From Gautieria morchelliformis (Eukaryota > Basidiomycota > Agaricomycetes > Gomphales > Gomphaceae), in assembly GCA_015179125.1 (NCBI GenBank), contig WHVA01000013.1, positions 1 through 64,000 of the forward strand: a stretch of 64,000 nucleotides of DNA, given 5' to 3'. A program made the position numbers and the translations under genes. This document shows positions 35,373 through 46,145 of the stretch, piece after piece (position 1 is the first letter of the stretch; each line of letters opens with the position of its first letter). Below the pieces are notes generated by a model, which was given only the letters and a program-made list of their open reading frames with translations, ran no database searches and was not told the origin of the DNA.

Positions 35373-35746
35373 TAGTCGTCTGGCGGCTGTATCATACGTG
35401 CCACGTACCTTGTGAGCTCGTTCAGCATCTCCTGAATGGTTTTCGTGCCCTGCATGACCACATCGAATTTATTCAATGCATGGTGATATGTCAGTGTGTG
35501 CAGGAACCTTTTTTGAAGGCCCTGCATCACTGTTTCCAGGGTCCAGCTGCGGACCTGGCGGTCAAAGCGTTCTACGTTTCGAAGGAACCATTCCTGGGCT
35601 TCACCAGGTAGGCGAGTGCCCACGTAGCTGACCTCCATGTCTATGCTGGTTGGCCCCAGGAGACAGTTCATCTTCAGCCATCGTAGGATGGCTGAGACAA
35701 AGATTTCAAACTCTTCGAGGTTGGATCCCTCGGTGTATGGCTCAAA

Positions 35747-36147
35747 CACTGCAGGCATATAAAAGTTTTCTTGTCTGAAAAACTTTTGAAAAAAAACTGT
35801 AAAGATTTTCCAAATATTTTTAGTGTTTTTATATAAAAAAAACTATAATAAATTTTGTGTTTTTATTAGAATTTGTTGAGCAAGAAAATTGTAAAAAAAT
35901 TCAAAGTTTTTTTCAGGGTTTTTTATGGGTTTCTTTGTGTTTTCACAAAGAAACTTATAAAAAGACATAAAAAAACCCTGCAAAAAACTTTAAACTTTTT
36001 TACAATTTTCTTGCTCAACAAATTCTAACAAAAACACAAAATTTTGTTAAAGTTTTTTTACATTAAAAACACTAAAAAAAAATTGGAATATCTTTACAGT
36101 TTTTTGAACAGTTTTTCAGACCAGAAAACTTTTATATGCCTCCAGTG
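35747..36147. mobile_element. Fold-back MITE A
   Basis: The ends are CACTGCAGGCATATAAAAG and the inverse of CACTGGAGGCATATAAAAG. The two halves are complementary over almost their whole length and meet near 35,945 at CTTTGTG/CACAAAG, so the RNA would fold into one hairpin of about 195 base pairs. It is very AT-rich and non-coding. Copy 1 of the host element is uninterrupted here (near 7,262). No clear target duplication is visible. Confidence 0.85.
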
Positions 36148-37772
36148 AGGGTGAGCCAGCTTTACGCTGGCTTTTGCTAGCACAGACTTCTCTGGGTCTG
36201 TGTCGGCGGCATCTGCTAACGCCACACAGATCATCTGTGTGATCCTGTCATATGGCTCCAGCGGTACGATGTCAGCCTGATCCGGTATGCCCTGGCCTTC
36301 TGTTGGGGCCATGGATCACTCGTGCGGCTGTGATGCCACGCAGGGCAGGCTGTTGTATGCCCTGACGGGTGCCGGGCCCCGGTCAGGCTCGGGATCGGGA
36401 GCATTTTGTGCTCTTGGATCCAGGGGCATTTTGTGCCTGGTGTCTCCCGTCAGCCCCGCGTTGCAGATCCGCAGCCTGCTGTTGTAGGCTGCATGTGCTT
36501 GTCATGCGTCCTGCACAGTGCACGTGAGCTGCTCGTTGGGCTGCTGAGTGGCATGGCTTTGGGCCACCACTTCCTCAGCGTTCTTCACTAGTAGCTTGAG
36601 GGCCCACGTGTGGCGGCGTGTGGCTGCGGCCTTTTTTCGCTGCCAGTGCACGGCTTCGAGCTCCAAGCGCTCCATCATTGCTTCAGAGTCAGGCTCTGAG
36701 GTGACTTGCTCTCTGACGATCTGTTGGATCGTCCTACGGCTGTCTGTGAGGGCAGCCAGTTCTCCTTGGGGTTCATTTCTGAACCGCATGTCCTGTTCAA
36801 CCGGGGCGGCTGGCAGCGGCATTTGCTGCCGGTCCAGCTCCTTTCGCCACAGGTCTCCCACGTCGTGGCCACGTTTGCTGGCTGTGGACTGTCGCGAGCT
36901 TTGACGTGGCATCCCGCGTTCCCCACATGAGCGGAGGGCCGTCTGGACATCTTCCAGAGTGGCTGCATCTTGCAGCCTGATCTCCTCGATCTGGTGGAGC
37001 TCTTTGCCAAACTCCATGAGAGCAGCGGCAATGTTATCAAGCTGCGATGCGATGTGATTGTGCTTGTGGCCCGTGAGGGCGTTCCGGTGCAATGCATCCT
37101 GCACCTGTTTGTTCATTGCCTCAGCCATCTCATTGTTGATGGCGTGTGTCCTCGAGCTCTTGCGACTTGAGCTCGAGTATTCCGAGCCCTGACCGTCGTC
37201 GGGGGCTCGTCTTTTTTGTCTTTGTCCTCCTTCGGGGACAATAGTCATCGCTCGACTTCGTGAGCAGCAGTTCGAGTCTCGGCTTTGTGCCCATCTTGAT
37301 GTCGATTCTCTGCCGTCTGGTGACGGCGAGATCTCTCTGCCTTTTCCTTTGTCTCTGGGCAGAGGGGATTGGGGGGCGGCGCCGGCTTGTCACCCAGCCA
37401 CGTCTCATCCTCGACCACGCTCGGTGAGACATGGTCGGGGTTTTCCTCGTCCTCTATTGGGGGGACGAGGGCGGTGAGATCTACTATCTCTCCGTCTTCT
37501 GGCATCCTGGATTCTTGGTCCAGGGTAGCGTCAGCCGTCGTGTCACTGGGCTGCGCCTGTGGCGTGGACCGCGAGCTTGTGGCTCGTGTCCGTCTTCGAC
37601 TGCATGGAATCATCATGCTCGCAGCCGACAGTAGAGGGTCTACTGGAGGGTCTCAACGATGTTTAGTCATCAACGCAGTGATCTTTTTCAAGATTGCTTC
37701 GAATCTACAATCGGTTGGTCACGTGGCGATCAACCGCAGGATAGTTCAAAAAGGTGTAAAGATGTCAATCTT

Positions 37773-38254
37773 ATGCCTTGTATCACAAGGGCACTGTATG
37801 GGATCCTGCTTTGCCGGTCAAATAGGAGAACTTCCATGTATTTTCGATATAGTGACCTTAAAATATAGCATACAGGTATTGCTATCATTGGGGATGAACT
37901 ATTTAAACTTCCTCTAATTTCCTACCATTTTTTCGCCATTTTTAACAAAGTCTTTGGCTCAAAACACTTCTATTCTGTTGCAGCAGAGTTATGAATCCAC
38001 ATGTATCCACAACTCTGCTTATTCAAACTCCAACGCGCGCGAACCCGAACTCGAGCATGTGGACACTTACGCACCCACAAACTCTGGCCAACCTACCGGT
38101 TCGGACTCAGCACTCTGGAAATAGCAATTTATTCCCAAGCCTCCACAACACAGTTTGTGCAATACAAACTCAGCCCAACCTATGCTACCATAGCAACAAG
38201 GCTATGCTAGGCTGTGCTGTGCCATGACTACACTCCTAAATAGAATTAGGGTCA
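37773..38254. other. No gene recognised
   Basis: Similarity to family A copy 1 stops at 37,772. The following 480 bases, up to the TGACTCA array, hold no recognisable gene or repeat. Confidence 0.35.
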
Positions 38255-38795
38255 TGACTCACTGCCAAGCTGGAGTATTATTGGTCCAAAGTCTTGTGAC
38301 TTGGGAAATGACTCCTGCATGACTCAGAGCCTGGCTCGGCACATGACTCATGCTCAGACTCTGCATATCATTGGCTGAGAGGCCTCTTACCAATGAAAGG
38401 CTGTGTTGAGCTAATCCTCTTTAAGAATAAGGGTGTATCTTATTCTTAGACGTGACTTCTGCCTGACTCACTACCCCATTTCTGCATGACTCAGTGCATG
38501 ACTCGCCCCCTAATCGTGGGCTGCAATTGGTCAACACGAGTCCTGACTCATTACCCTTTTACACTCTGACTCACTACCCTATTTCTGCGTGACTCAGTGC
38601 ATGACTCACTCCCTAACCACAATTGGCCAACACATGCTCTGACTCACTACCCTTTTTCTCTCTGACTCACTACCCCATTTCTGTGTGACTCAGTGCATGA
38701 CTCACACCCTATTCGTGGACTGCGATTGGCCAACACATGCTCTGACTCACTACCCTTTTTCTCAATGACTCACTACCCTATTTCTTCATGACTCA
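38255..38795. promoter_or_regulatory. Array of 16 TGACTCA motifs
   Basis: TGACTCA, the core site of Gcn4/AP-1-type bZIP factors, occurs 16 times in 541 bases. From 38,460 on the sites sit in a degenerate tandem repeat of about 105 bases built from CTGACTCACTACCC, TGACTCAGTGCATGACTC and ATTGGCCAACACATG. A TATAAAAG box follows at 38,826. The arrangement resembles an upstream activating region. It lies between family A copy 2 and its presumed LTR, so it may belong to the leader or to another inserted element. Confidence 0.6.
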
Positions 38796-38825
38796 TTCTA
38801 GTCTATTAATAGATAGTAGATACAA

Positions 38826-38833
38826 TATAAAAG
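38826..38833 (+). promoter_or_regulatory. TATA box next to the TGACTCA array
   Basis: TATAAAAG stands 31 bases after the last TGACTCA and in plus orientation. No gene start is evident within several hundred bases downstream. Confidence 0.45.
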
Positions 38834-38864
38834 GAGGCCTTACTGCCCACCTTTCATCAGCATC

Positions 38865-39105
38865 CTCTATCCAGCCAAGCCTGTGCACCAGTCACAGCTG
38901 CTAATCCCAACTAGGGGGTTAGTAATCCTAAGCCTGTGCAACTAGCACAGCTGCTAACTCAAGCAAGTGTTAGTACAATCAGCCTTCTATCCAACCAAAG
39001 CCTGTGCGCCAGTCACAGCTGCTAATCCCAGCTAGGGGGTTAGTAATCCAAAGCCTGTGCAACTAGCACAGCTACTAACTCAAGCAAGTGTTAGTAAAAT
39101 CAGCC
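38865..39105 (+). repeat. Two tandem copies of a 120-bp unit
   Basis: Units 38,865-38,984 and 38,985-39,105 are almost identical (GCCTGTGC..CAGTCACAGCTG, then GGGGGTTAGTAATCC, then CAAGCAAGTGTTAGTA). A third, degenerate part continues to about 39,190. They start about 30 bases after the TATA box, so they would lie at the start of any transcript from it. Confidence 0.85.
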
Positions 39106-39595
39106 AATACATCATCATCTACTATCCACGTACCTCGTGTGACTTGCCAAGCTTGCACAGCTTACTAAGCTGCTAACACCAGCTAGGGTTATTACACTTA
39201 CTTAGTGTATTAATTCTCAGTTAAGTAGTTGTGTTTCTACTTAGCCACCCGGACTAACACTCCAGGTGAAATTCTGCAAAGTGAGTCTGACAATCGATTT
39301 CCTTGTCAATTAGCTCTCCAATACCCAAGACGAACTGATCAGTGACTTTCCTGTTCAGTGACTTTCACAAGTCACTTCTTAAACCCTAGTCGCTCGTTTA
39401 TTGCAGTGCATTGATATTAATTTGGTCAGTCCACTTACAAACTCTCCTGTGAAGCCATTCCTATCTTTTTGGAATACTTGGACCCCGATAGTTGTCCTCA
39501 AACCTACAGACTAATAGTTTGTTATTCATTACGACAGTAGTGTTTAATATTCTTGCAGTTTCGTATACGACACGTTCTGATAGACCAAAGTGTTA
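39106..39595. other. No gene recognised
   Basis: Between the tandem repeat and the primer-binding-like site I see no coding region. On the minus strand this would be leader sequence of family A copy 2. Confidence 0.35.
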
Positions 39596-39609
39596 GCTCT
39601 GACACCAAA
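39596..39609 (-). promoter_or_regulatory. Primer-binding-like site of family A
   Basis: On the minus strand TTTGGTGTCAGAGC follows four bases after the LTR end. It resembles the TGGTATCAGAGC site, complementary to the 3' end of initiator methionine tRNA, used by many LTR elements. Confidence 0.5.
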
Positions 39610-39613
39610 GTCT

Positions 39614-39801
39614 TGAAGGGTTCCAAAACAGGCACAGCAGAACTTGACCAAGTGTGGTATTCTGAATGCTACGTAGTGACAGGTAAGAGTAAGATGCGAT
39701 GGGAACTGCTGGCCGGTTCCCACACATAAACTATACAGTGGGTCCCTAAGGGGCCCACTGGGATTATGTAATAACTAGTATACATAGGCAGGTTATTTAC
39801 A
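39614..39801 (-). repeat. Family A LTR, 188 bp
   Basis: On the minus strand it runs from TGTAAATAACC at 39,801 to CCCTTCA at 39,614, with TG...CA ends. The first 70 bases match the 3' LTR remnant at 245-317. A primer-binding-like site follows on the internal side, so this is a 5' LTR. Copy 2 starts 1.8 kb further left, and the intervening sequence may be leader or insertion. Confidence 0.6.
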
Positions 39802-39839
39802 GATCCAAAGGATGAATAAAAGACTATCTACATGACATG

Positions 39840-40150
39840 TGACTCACCTGGCAGAGGAGGATCCAAAGAGGAAAATTGGATCTCTGCTACCAGCATGCTA
39901 CCTATATACCCTGCACCCCTGATTGAAGTCAGGGATGCCCACTCCACTCCTGACATAAGTCCGAACCTCTGCAGCAACAGCCTAACACATGTAACCCTGC
40001 ATGCACTCCTGATGCCACTCCGGGGTTGTTGCTGAAGCCAAAGGCTCAGGAACTCAGCTTTGCCCTGGGGATGTGCTCAGGTCAGATCCAGACCTCAGGT
40101 CAGGACCATGGCCAAGCTCAGAAATAGCCTCAGGAGGGGGTTCCCCTGAC
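39840..40150 (-). mobile_element. Old family S-related LTR
   Basis: The minus strand has the phrase CCTCTTTGGATCC and CTGCCAGGTGAG of the family S R region. It runs to a start near GTCAGGGGAACCCCC at about 40,146. It resembles 9,283-9,659. It is decayed. Confidence 0.5.
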
Positions 40151-40330
40151 TGCCAAGGTCAAAGGAGTGACTACCCTCCTTGACAGTGGCACAGCTAGAT
40201 TGTTCGTTGACAGTGAATTTGCCCGTGCTGAGAAGCTGACCATGTGATTGCCCACATGCCCCACCCTGCCCCAGGCATACTACTCTGACTGCCCAAACCC
40301 CAAATTGTAGAAGTTGGTGGTAGCGCAATA
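40150..40330 (+). mobile_element. Fragment of a family S-like protease region
   Basis: Plus-strand reading gives LLDSGTARLFVDSEFA, which corresponds to the aspartic protease active-site region of family S (DCGATGQFMD in the intact copy). It abuts an LTR in the opposite direction, so the arrangement is rearranged. It is a small fossil. Confidence 0.5.
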
Positions 40331-40960
40331 GGAAACACCAGCTTAGGTATTATCAGGCGCCAAGCGGGTTCCTAGTCCAACCCCACACAATACTGCCAGA
40401 TTACTAACTCCAACACACCTCCTTAATCAAAGCACTCTTCAAATCCAGCTTCCCTGAAAGCCAAGTCCCAGATAGCTCCAAGCTTTCCAATACAGAGTGA
40501 CCTCCCCAGGTAGAATGAGAATATTGAGGCCTCAGAAAATAAGGGCTTACACAAGCCACCTCAGAATATGAAGGCTTTGGATGTGCCAATCACCAATCTC
40601 AACAACAACTCAAATTCTGTTCGTGATGAATCCCCATGACAACTGGTGACCGGCAACAAATGGTATGTGTGTGTGCAGGCTATGTAGTTGAAGTTAGCTG
40701 GTCAAAGGGTTCCTTAGAGTTTTCTCTTTGGATCCCCCTTCACCAGTTCATCACTTGAGTGTAGAGCATCTGCCTAGGTTTCCCTTATACCCTGACTGTG
40801 GTCAGGGATGTCTGGTCACTGCAAAGTATATAGTTAGTTTGCTGGCAAGAGAGGATCCTTAGCTTTTCCTCTTTGGAACCCTCTCTGCCAGGTGAGACCT
40901 ACCTCATGTACCTAGTGTTATATTCACTTTGGATCCCTCTCTGCCATATTGCATGATATT
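40331..40960 (+). mobile_element. Scattered family S-related LTR debris
   Basis: Two LTR-like stretches, about 40,690-40,800 and 40,830-40,960, each contain CCTTAG, a TTTTC run and CTCTTTGGA, as in the family S R region. They are followed by CTCTCTGCCA phrases. No coding part is clear between 40,331 and 40,690. Confidence 0.45.
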
Positions 40961-41179
40961 CCATATTCATCCTCATTCAATGTCACCATGGTGGGAAGAG
41001 GCTTGGTTCAGGACAGAAGTAAATTAGGGTATCTATGTTCTATCCCAGGTGATACTTGTCTACCAAGAGCTCTCTCAATCATATGTGGGATGCCCATATG
41101 CCCTTGCCCTTACACGACTACTGGCAAACGGATTAGTTGTTCGATGTTGCTCTCCTATTCACCGTTGTTAAGAATGCAA

Positions 41180-41422
41180 AGTAAAACCACCTGTGCCCGT
41201 GGCCGTACACTGCGTACATACCGTAGGCCGTATACGGCCGTGTTCATACGGCGTCATACGGGGGTCATTCCTGCCGTCACCGTCATACGATCAGATGTGT
41301 TCCAGCGGGCGTCGGTACGAGTACAGCACCGTAATATGGGCACCGTAAGGACGGTAGTACGGGTATCATGTCCATAAGCCGCCAGGCTCAAAACGCGAAA
41401 TTTCGAAATTTGCGCTTACCAA
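41180..41422. repeat. CCGTA/TACGG-rich repeat with shared 50-bp end
   Basis: From 41,200 to 41,365 the pentamer CCGTA or its inverse TACGG occurs about ten times, partly as palindromes such as CCGTATACGG. The adjoining 41,374-41,422 (CATAAGCCGCCAGGCTCAAAA, then CGAAATTTCGAAATTTGCGC) recurs inverted at 58,533-58,582. There too it is followed by CCGTAGTACGG. This looks like the end of a DNA transposon or MITE with binding-site-like subterminal motifs. Confidence 0.55.
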
Positions 41423-41818
41423 TTATGTCCACCCGCATAGCACCGGTGTGGACCTGTGTCGTCAACACGTCTGGCTCATGTCATCCGGCGTCAGTCGAGC
41501 TCAACACCAGAGCAACCGGCGTCCAGCCCCGGAACAAGCCACGGAGCAATCAAACCACTCGTGCTCGTCGTCAACGACGACGAGCAAGCCATACCTTTTG
41601 TATTTAATTATTTATGCATAAATAAAATACAAATTAATACTCCAATATAAAGATATCTCCACCTTCTACCATTATGGCCAATACACCTGTTGCGTCATCA
41701 AGGCTCCTGAGGACCCCACGTGTCAAATCCTCTGGTGGCGTCTCCAGGGGTCGCATCAGGTGGTTCGTTATACCACTGAGACTCGCATGAGTTCTCACAC
41801 GTGCATCCCAGTCCATGC

Positions 41819-42435
41819 TAAGTCCTACCTATGTCGCCGAAGTGGCTCCCAAGGAAGTTCGTGGTCGGATCACGGGTCTCTTTCAGGTGTGCCTCACTGT
41901 AGGCATTGCGGTGCGTTTTCTCCCCTATTACGACCCGTTTATCTATGCGCATACTCATTTGACTTGCAGATCAGCTATTGGATAGTCTACGGCGGTCCGT
42001 CCTACTCCTTCGTAAACTGTACCTGTAGTGACATTTCGCTATAGTTAATCTCCATTTTGGCACGCCCACCCAGCAATGGCGAATACCTATGGGTTTCCAA
42101 GTCGCTCCGGTTGGACTCATGTTCATACTCCTCTTCTTCTGCCGTGAAAGTCCCGTGAGCCCTCTGTTACCTCCCCCATCACCACTCAAGATCCACCCCT
42201 TCTCTCTCCCAGTGTTGGCTCGCACGTCACAATCAAGAAGAACAGGTGCCTTTACTCCCGTCCCAGCTCTTGCCTGAAACAGAGTTTTAACTCCCTCTCC
42301 AAAACAGTCCCTCACAAACTTGGCCTGGTTCCGCAAACTTCCTGTTGACGATCCGCGCGTGGGAGAGGAGTTTACGGAGATATTGGCCACGGTGAAAGAG
42401 GAGCGCGAGAGTAGAGGCCTTCTGCAGCAGTGTTA
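41819..42435 (+). pseudogene. Partial MFS sugar transporter
   Basis: The piece encodes the middle of a hexose-type transporter of the major facilitator family. It starts with SPTYVAEVAPKEVRGRITGLFQ (the conserved loop after transmembrane helix 4), then after an intron ISYWIVYGV, then after another intron NLHFGTPTQQWRIPMGFQ with a membrane helix and FFCRESP, and finally an acidic stretch up to a stop near 42,435. Introns are about 50-100 bases with GT-AG ends. The first four helices and the last six are not found on either side, so this is a fragment of about 150 codons. The reading frame is well kept, suggesting recent loss or exons I failed to see. Confidence 0.7.
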
Positions 42436-43376
42436 GTACGAGGCGCCTGGTAGGGGAAGGAGACTTACAGGCTTCACGTCAGTTTTTACCGAAACCATAG
42501 TTCCGTGGCGCCATTGGAGGACGAACATGGTTGTCGTATAGTCGTAATCAATAGCTAGGACGATAACTACATCATCTGAGAGTGACGTATCGGCGACAGG
42601 TAGCTCTTGCGTTAGTGAACTGTGATGAATAAATGAGGCTTGCGTGGAATACACCCCTTCGGTGAATTCCAATCGCAGTAGATGATAGTGCTGAGTACCC
42701 GTGCTGGGATATTTAAGGGAATTACGCTTCCGGTGATTTTAGAATGTAAGTTAAAACTTATGACAAGATTCCGTCTCGAACGAGAAACATTACAGCCCGA
42801 CCTTCCTCTACCGGCCTCCATTGGAGAACAACATCTTCAGGAATGTCTAAAAGGGTGGTCAAGATCAGTGTGTGCAAGAGATTGAGTCCAACACCACATT
42901 TGCAAAATGCAGAGATGAAGCGGCTGATGGCTGCGGTGATGCAGCCACGCCTGTCACAACTCATCAGGTAGATGAGATGTCGAAGAGGATGTCTTGTTGA
43001 ATTGAAGAGCATCCAAGAGGGCGTGATACGCACGCTCGTCTGAACAACGTAAAAACTTGAAGGGTGGTGTAGAAATAGAGAGCTGTCAGACCTTGGAATC
43101 GACGAGGGAGTCCATAGGAAATGGTGACGGCAAGGTATTGTACGAGGGGGGGTTAGTGGAGTATTAGGCGTTGATCGATTAGCTACAATGGGTTCAGAGG
43201 GAGAGTGTGTCGCAGGGTGAACTTGAAGACGCATTTCTCTGATTCTCATCTTAGGAAACCATGGTGAAGTTACGTAAAGAGTAGAGCCTTTTTTCTAGGA
43301 ATTTGCAAAGGGAGTGATGTATGTCAATTGAAGCAGTAATTACTAACTATAGAAATATCCCTCTGATATCTGCTGA
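42436..43376 (-). other. Possible host exons, not recognised
   Basis: The minus strand has two longer open runs, 42,672-42,433 and 43,249-42,758. The first contains VIVLAIDYDYTTTMFVLQW and is not repetitive. I cannot join them or name a family. They lie between the transporter fragment and the kinase gene and may be exons of an unknown gene. Confidence 0.3.
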
Positions 43377-46140
43377 CTAAGATACCGTGTCTAATCCTTG
43401 AAGTTCCAGCCCCTTGCAAACGTGGTTACAAACATGCATATCTTTGAAATCCTTCAGACCAGCGGCACCTTCATTGCGAGGGAACGGAGCTTCGTCCTCA
43501 CTGTGAAACTACATCAGAGCGAATGGATTGTAATATGAATAGACGTACTCTCGATCATGGTGCGTAGTAGCACCAACAACCAAGGCATTGTTTGTCCCAT
43601 CCGGCATGTCTGTCACGCATGATTGGCCTAATTTTCAGTGCGGACATTGTGACGTACAAGAGAAGTTAGTATGAACAGTGTGTCCTTTCTTCACAACCCA
43701 GACAAAATGAGAAAATGCAGCCAAGGTTTGAGCTACAAGTAGATTGTTATTCTGCTGGTCTCCCTCCGGCATGACTTTCAACATTGTTGGAGCGGGTGCC
43801 ATGAGCCATTGACACCCTGGATATGAAGCCGGAACTCGGACCATCTCATAGCTCCAGCGTAAATCTCCGGCGACAATCAGCACATCCTGAACAGGAGTTA
43901 TAGTCAGCCAAATAGCACGTACCAGCGAGTTCAACGGTCTTGTCCATGGCCGCTGTCTCAAAATCTTCAAACAGCTCCTTCATTAGGTAAAAGCGATGGA
44001 GCTCGTAGGACATATAATGGGAAAACCATTCGGCCTTGTCATCTGGGGCTCTAATGGCTAGATAGTCTGCGGCTTGTTGTCCACTGAAATATAGTTTGGC
44101 CTGATCGTTGTTCAGAGTTTGGGTCATGGCCTTAGGTCTAATTGACGCACCTTGAAAAATACATAGCGGCCTTCATCATAGCTCTGCGACCTCGTACCAA
44201 TACGCATGCCAGCGGTTTTGGGTATGTCTCCATGTATCTCTCCCAAGTCACCCTCAGGAGAGTAGCCCCCTGAGGTCAGTGTCACAATTTGCTGCTGTAA
44301 ATGAGGCTCTTTGTCAGCTGAGGCTTCGCTGGCTGATGACACATTATCAGTTTCCAAAAGGGGCAGCTCTCGGTTATGCATGCGCATGGAAACCCGTCCA
44401 GAGCTAGGCCTAGCGGGAGAGAACCTGGGAAAGCCGAGTGCATGGCAAATTTCATTGCATTGGTGCTGGTCCTTAAATTGCACAATGCCAGCATGACCTT
44501 TGTCACCGAGACCTGATTTGCCATCAATGCTGTACAGAAATAGTTACTTCTGGGCACTGCAGTGAAATAGAGAGGTACACACGTGTGAGTCATAGTGTCG
44601 AACAGGGTCAGTTTTTGGCAATGTCACGCATGCCGTTGACATACACAGGAGTCTCTATGCCTGGAACGCATGAGACAGGCATGTGTAGTATAATAGTGTG
44701 TGCGTACCCTGCAGATCTACCAAAACCAAGGACTCATCCGACGTAACCACAGAAAAGTGTGCCAGGGCATCTATAGTCTTGCCCATGAGGGAGTCACTGT
44801 TAGTTCCAGCTGTCGTCGTCCCAGAGAATTTGGTAACTGCATGCTGTCCTAGGTACGGGTCAGCAAGATAGTCCCATCCCTTCCGAGTGCCACTGAGAAT
44901 TGAAAACATTTGACATTCAGAAAACATGAATTCTGAATTCATTTTAGATATATTGCATATGTGAAAAAGGCAGACATACTATGAACTTGAACTTTCTTCC
45001 ACTGTGCAAGTTGAAGAAAGTTAGTTCCTATGTCTGTGGCTATGACATGACGCGAGAATTCCTTTTCCAGGTGGCGGCGATTCTCCGCAGGTGTCATTGG
45101 CCCCGCCTGTCCAATATATTTGAAGCATTTTGCTGCAAAAACATCAGCTCCCTGTGTGAGCTAGGAATACTATTAATCACCGCACTCCCAGGTTTCCATT
45201 TCCGAGAGATCGTGACTTACCCGATAGACCTCTTTTGTTGTTCCAGACGCAATGACCACGTCTCCAAGGGTGATATCGACCCGAGTGGGGGCCGTACTGA
45301 GAGTGGTGATCCCATCTGATGTAAGCACACACACAGAGCGTAAGGCTTGGGTCGTTTGGTGATGTACTAGCTGTGTGGTATAGCTGCGTTTGGGAAATTC
45401 ACTGCTCTCAATGTGAGAAACTAAATATGTGTCAGTGAGACCACGACAAGATCACAATATTTGACCTTTTTGAGATTTAGGGGGCGGCGTGTTGTCCTCA
45501 AGGCCTGAGAGCGTGTCATTGCCCAGTTGTGCTTGCGTGCGCTTCTTAACGGTCTTGCGGTTAATCTGTAGGACCAAGTGCTGCTCTTCAGTAAGAGTGA
45601 CAAAGCCATGGCAGTGAAGCGAGCTCTTATTCATCTCTTGCACGGTGAGATACACTCCTTTCTGCGCCGGCTCACACAAATGAGTCCAGAGTGTTTCTAC
45701 TGTGCCATCGATGACACTATCCAAGAACTGGATGCCACGCTTGCCGCCTAGGGACCCGCCAATTTGAATTTGGGAGCTATATAATTAGTAATTAGCATCC
45801 AATGGAAACAATAAAATGTCTATGTACCTTTCCACAGTAAGTCCTCTGCGTTCAAGCATGACTTTGCGTATGGCCACAGCAAAGAACGCTACAACTTCGG
45901 ACCACGAAGCCGAGATTGCAAACGAGTTGGTGACCCGACCCATGGAGAATTTCTCGTCCTTGTTTGCAGTATGGACAGTGAAATGTTCAAGCTGGCCTTC
46001 ACAATTGTTTAGGCTAGTGACAAAGTGGATCATACGCATGAACGTACCCATATCTGGATGCTCTGGTGCCGTTGCTTTCTCGGGAGCTGACTTGCAACGG
46101 AACCAGTGACCTTATTCTTCTGGATCAGCTGGGTGTCACC
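43377..46140 (-). CDS. Alpha-type protein kinase with two kinase domains, 5' end lost
   Basis: Minus-strand exons encode, in order: an unrecognised N-terminal region (about 46,117-45,420); a first alpha-kinase (MHCK/eEF2K-type) domain at about 45,400-44,420; a serine-rich linker; and a second such domain at about 44,240-43,377. Domain 1 shows DVFAAKCFKY (ATP-binding lysine), KFSGT, ALAHFS, LVLVDLQG (44,709-44,730), LTLFDTMTHT and GLGDKGHAGI with HQCNEIC. Domain 2 shows YVFFK, TLAAFSHF, and a C-terminal HVCNHVCKGLEL before the stop at 43,377-43,379. These would phosphorylate serine/threonine in helical substrates. Most introns are 50-70 bases. Two points are doubtful: a one-base frame conflict near 44,625 before LTLFD, and a 20-base gap (44,131-44,150) between the linker and domain 2, too short for an ordinary intron. 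The 5' end is cut by the retroelement at 46,146. It may be two adjacent genes or a young pseudogene. Confidence 0.7.
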
Positions 46141-46145
46141 ATGGT

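Larger units (their letters stand above)
32530..37772 (-). mobile_element. Family A Gypsy element, copy 2, truncated
   Basis: From right to left it matches copy 1 from the 5' leader (GGTGTAAAG, GTTGGTCACG) through the coiled-coil gag N-terminus (about 37,616-36,502), capsid, zinc knuckle and protease (about 35,750-33,500), and reverse transcriptase to just past the active site (33,473-32,530). RNase H, integrase, the extra reading frames and the 3' LTR are missing. A solo LTR (34,805-35,372) and MITE A (35,747-36,147) are inserted in it. It is broken, with several further breaks. Its presumed 5' LTR is at 39,614-39,801. Confidence 0.85.
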
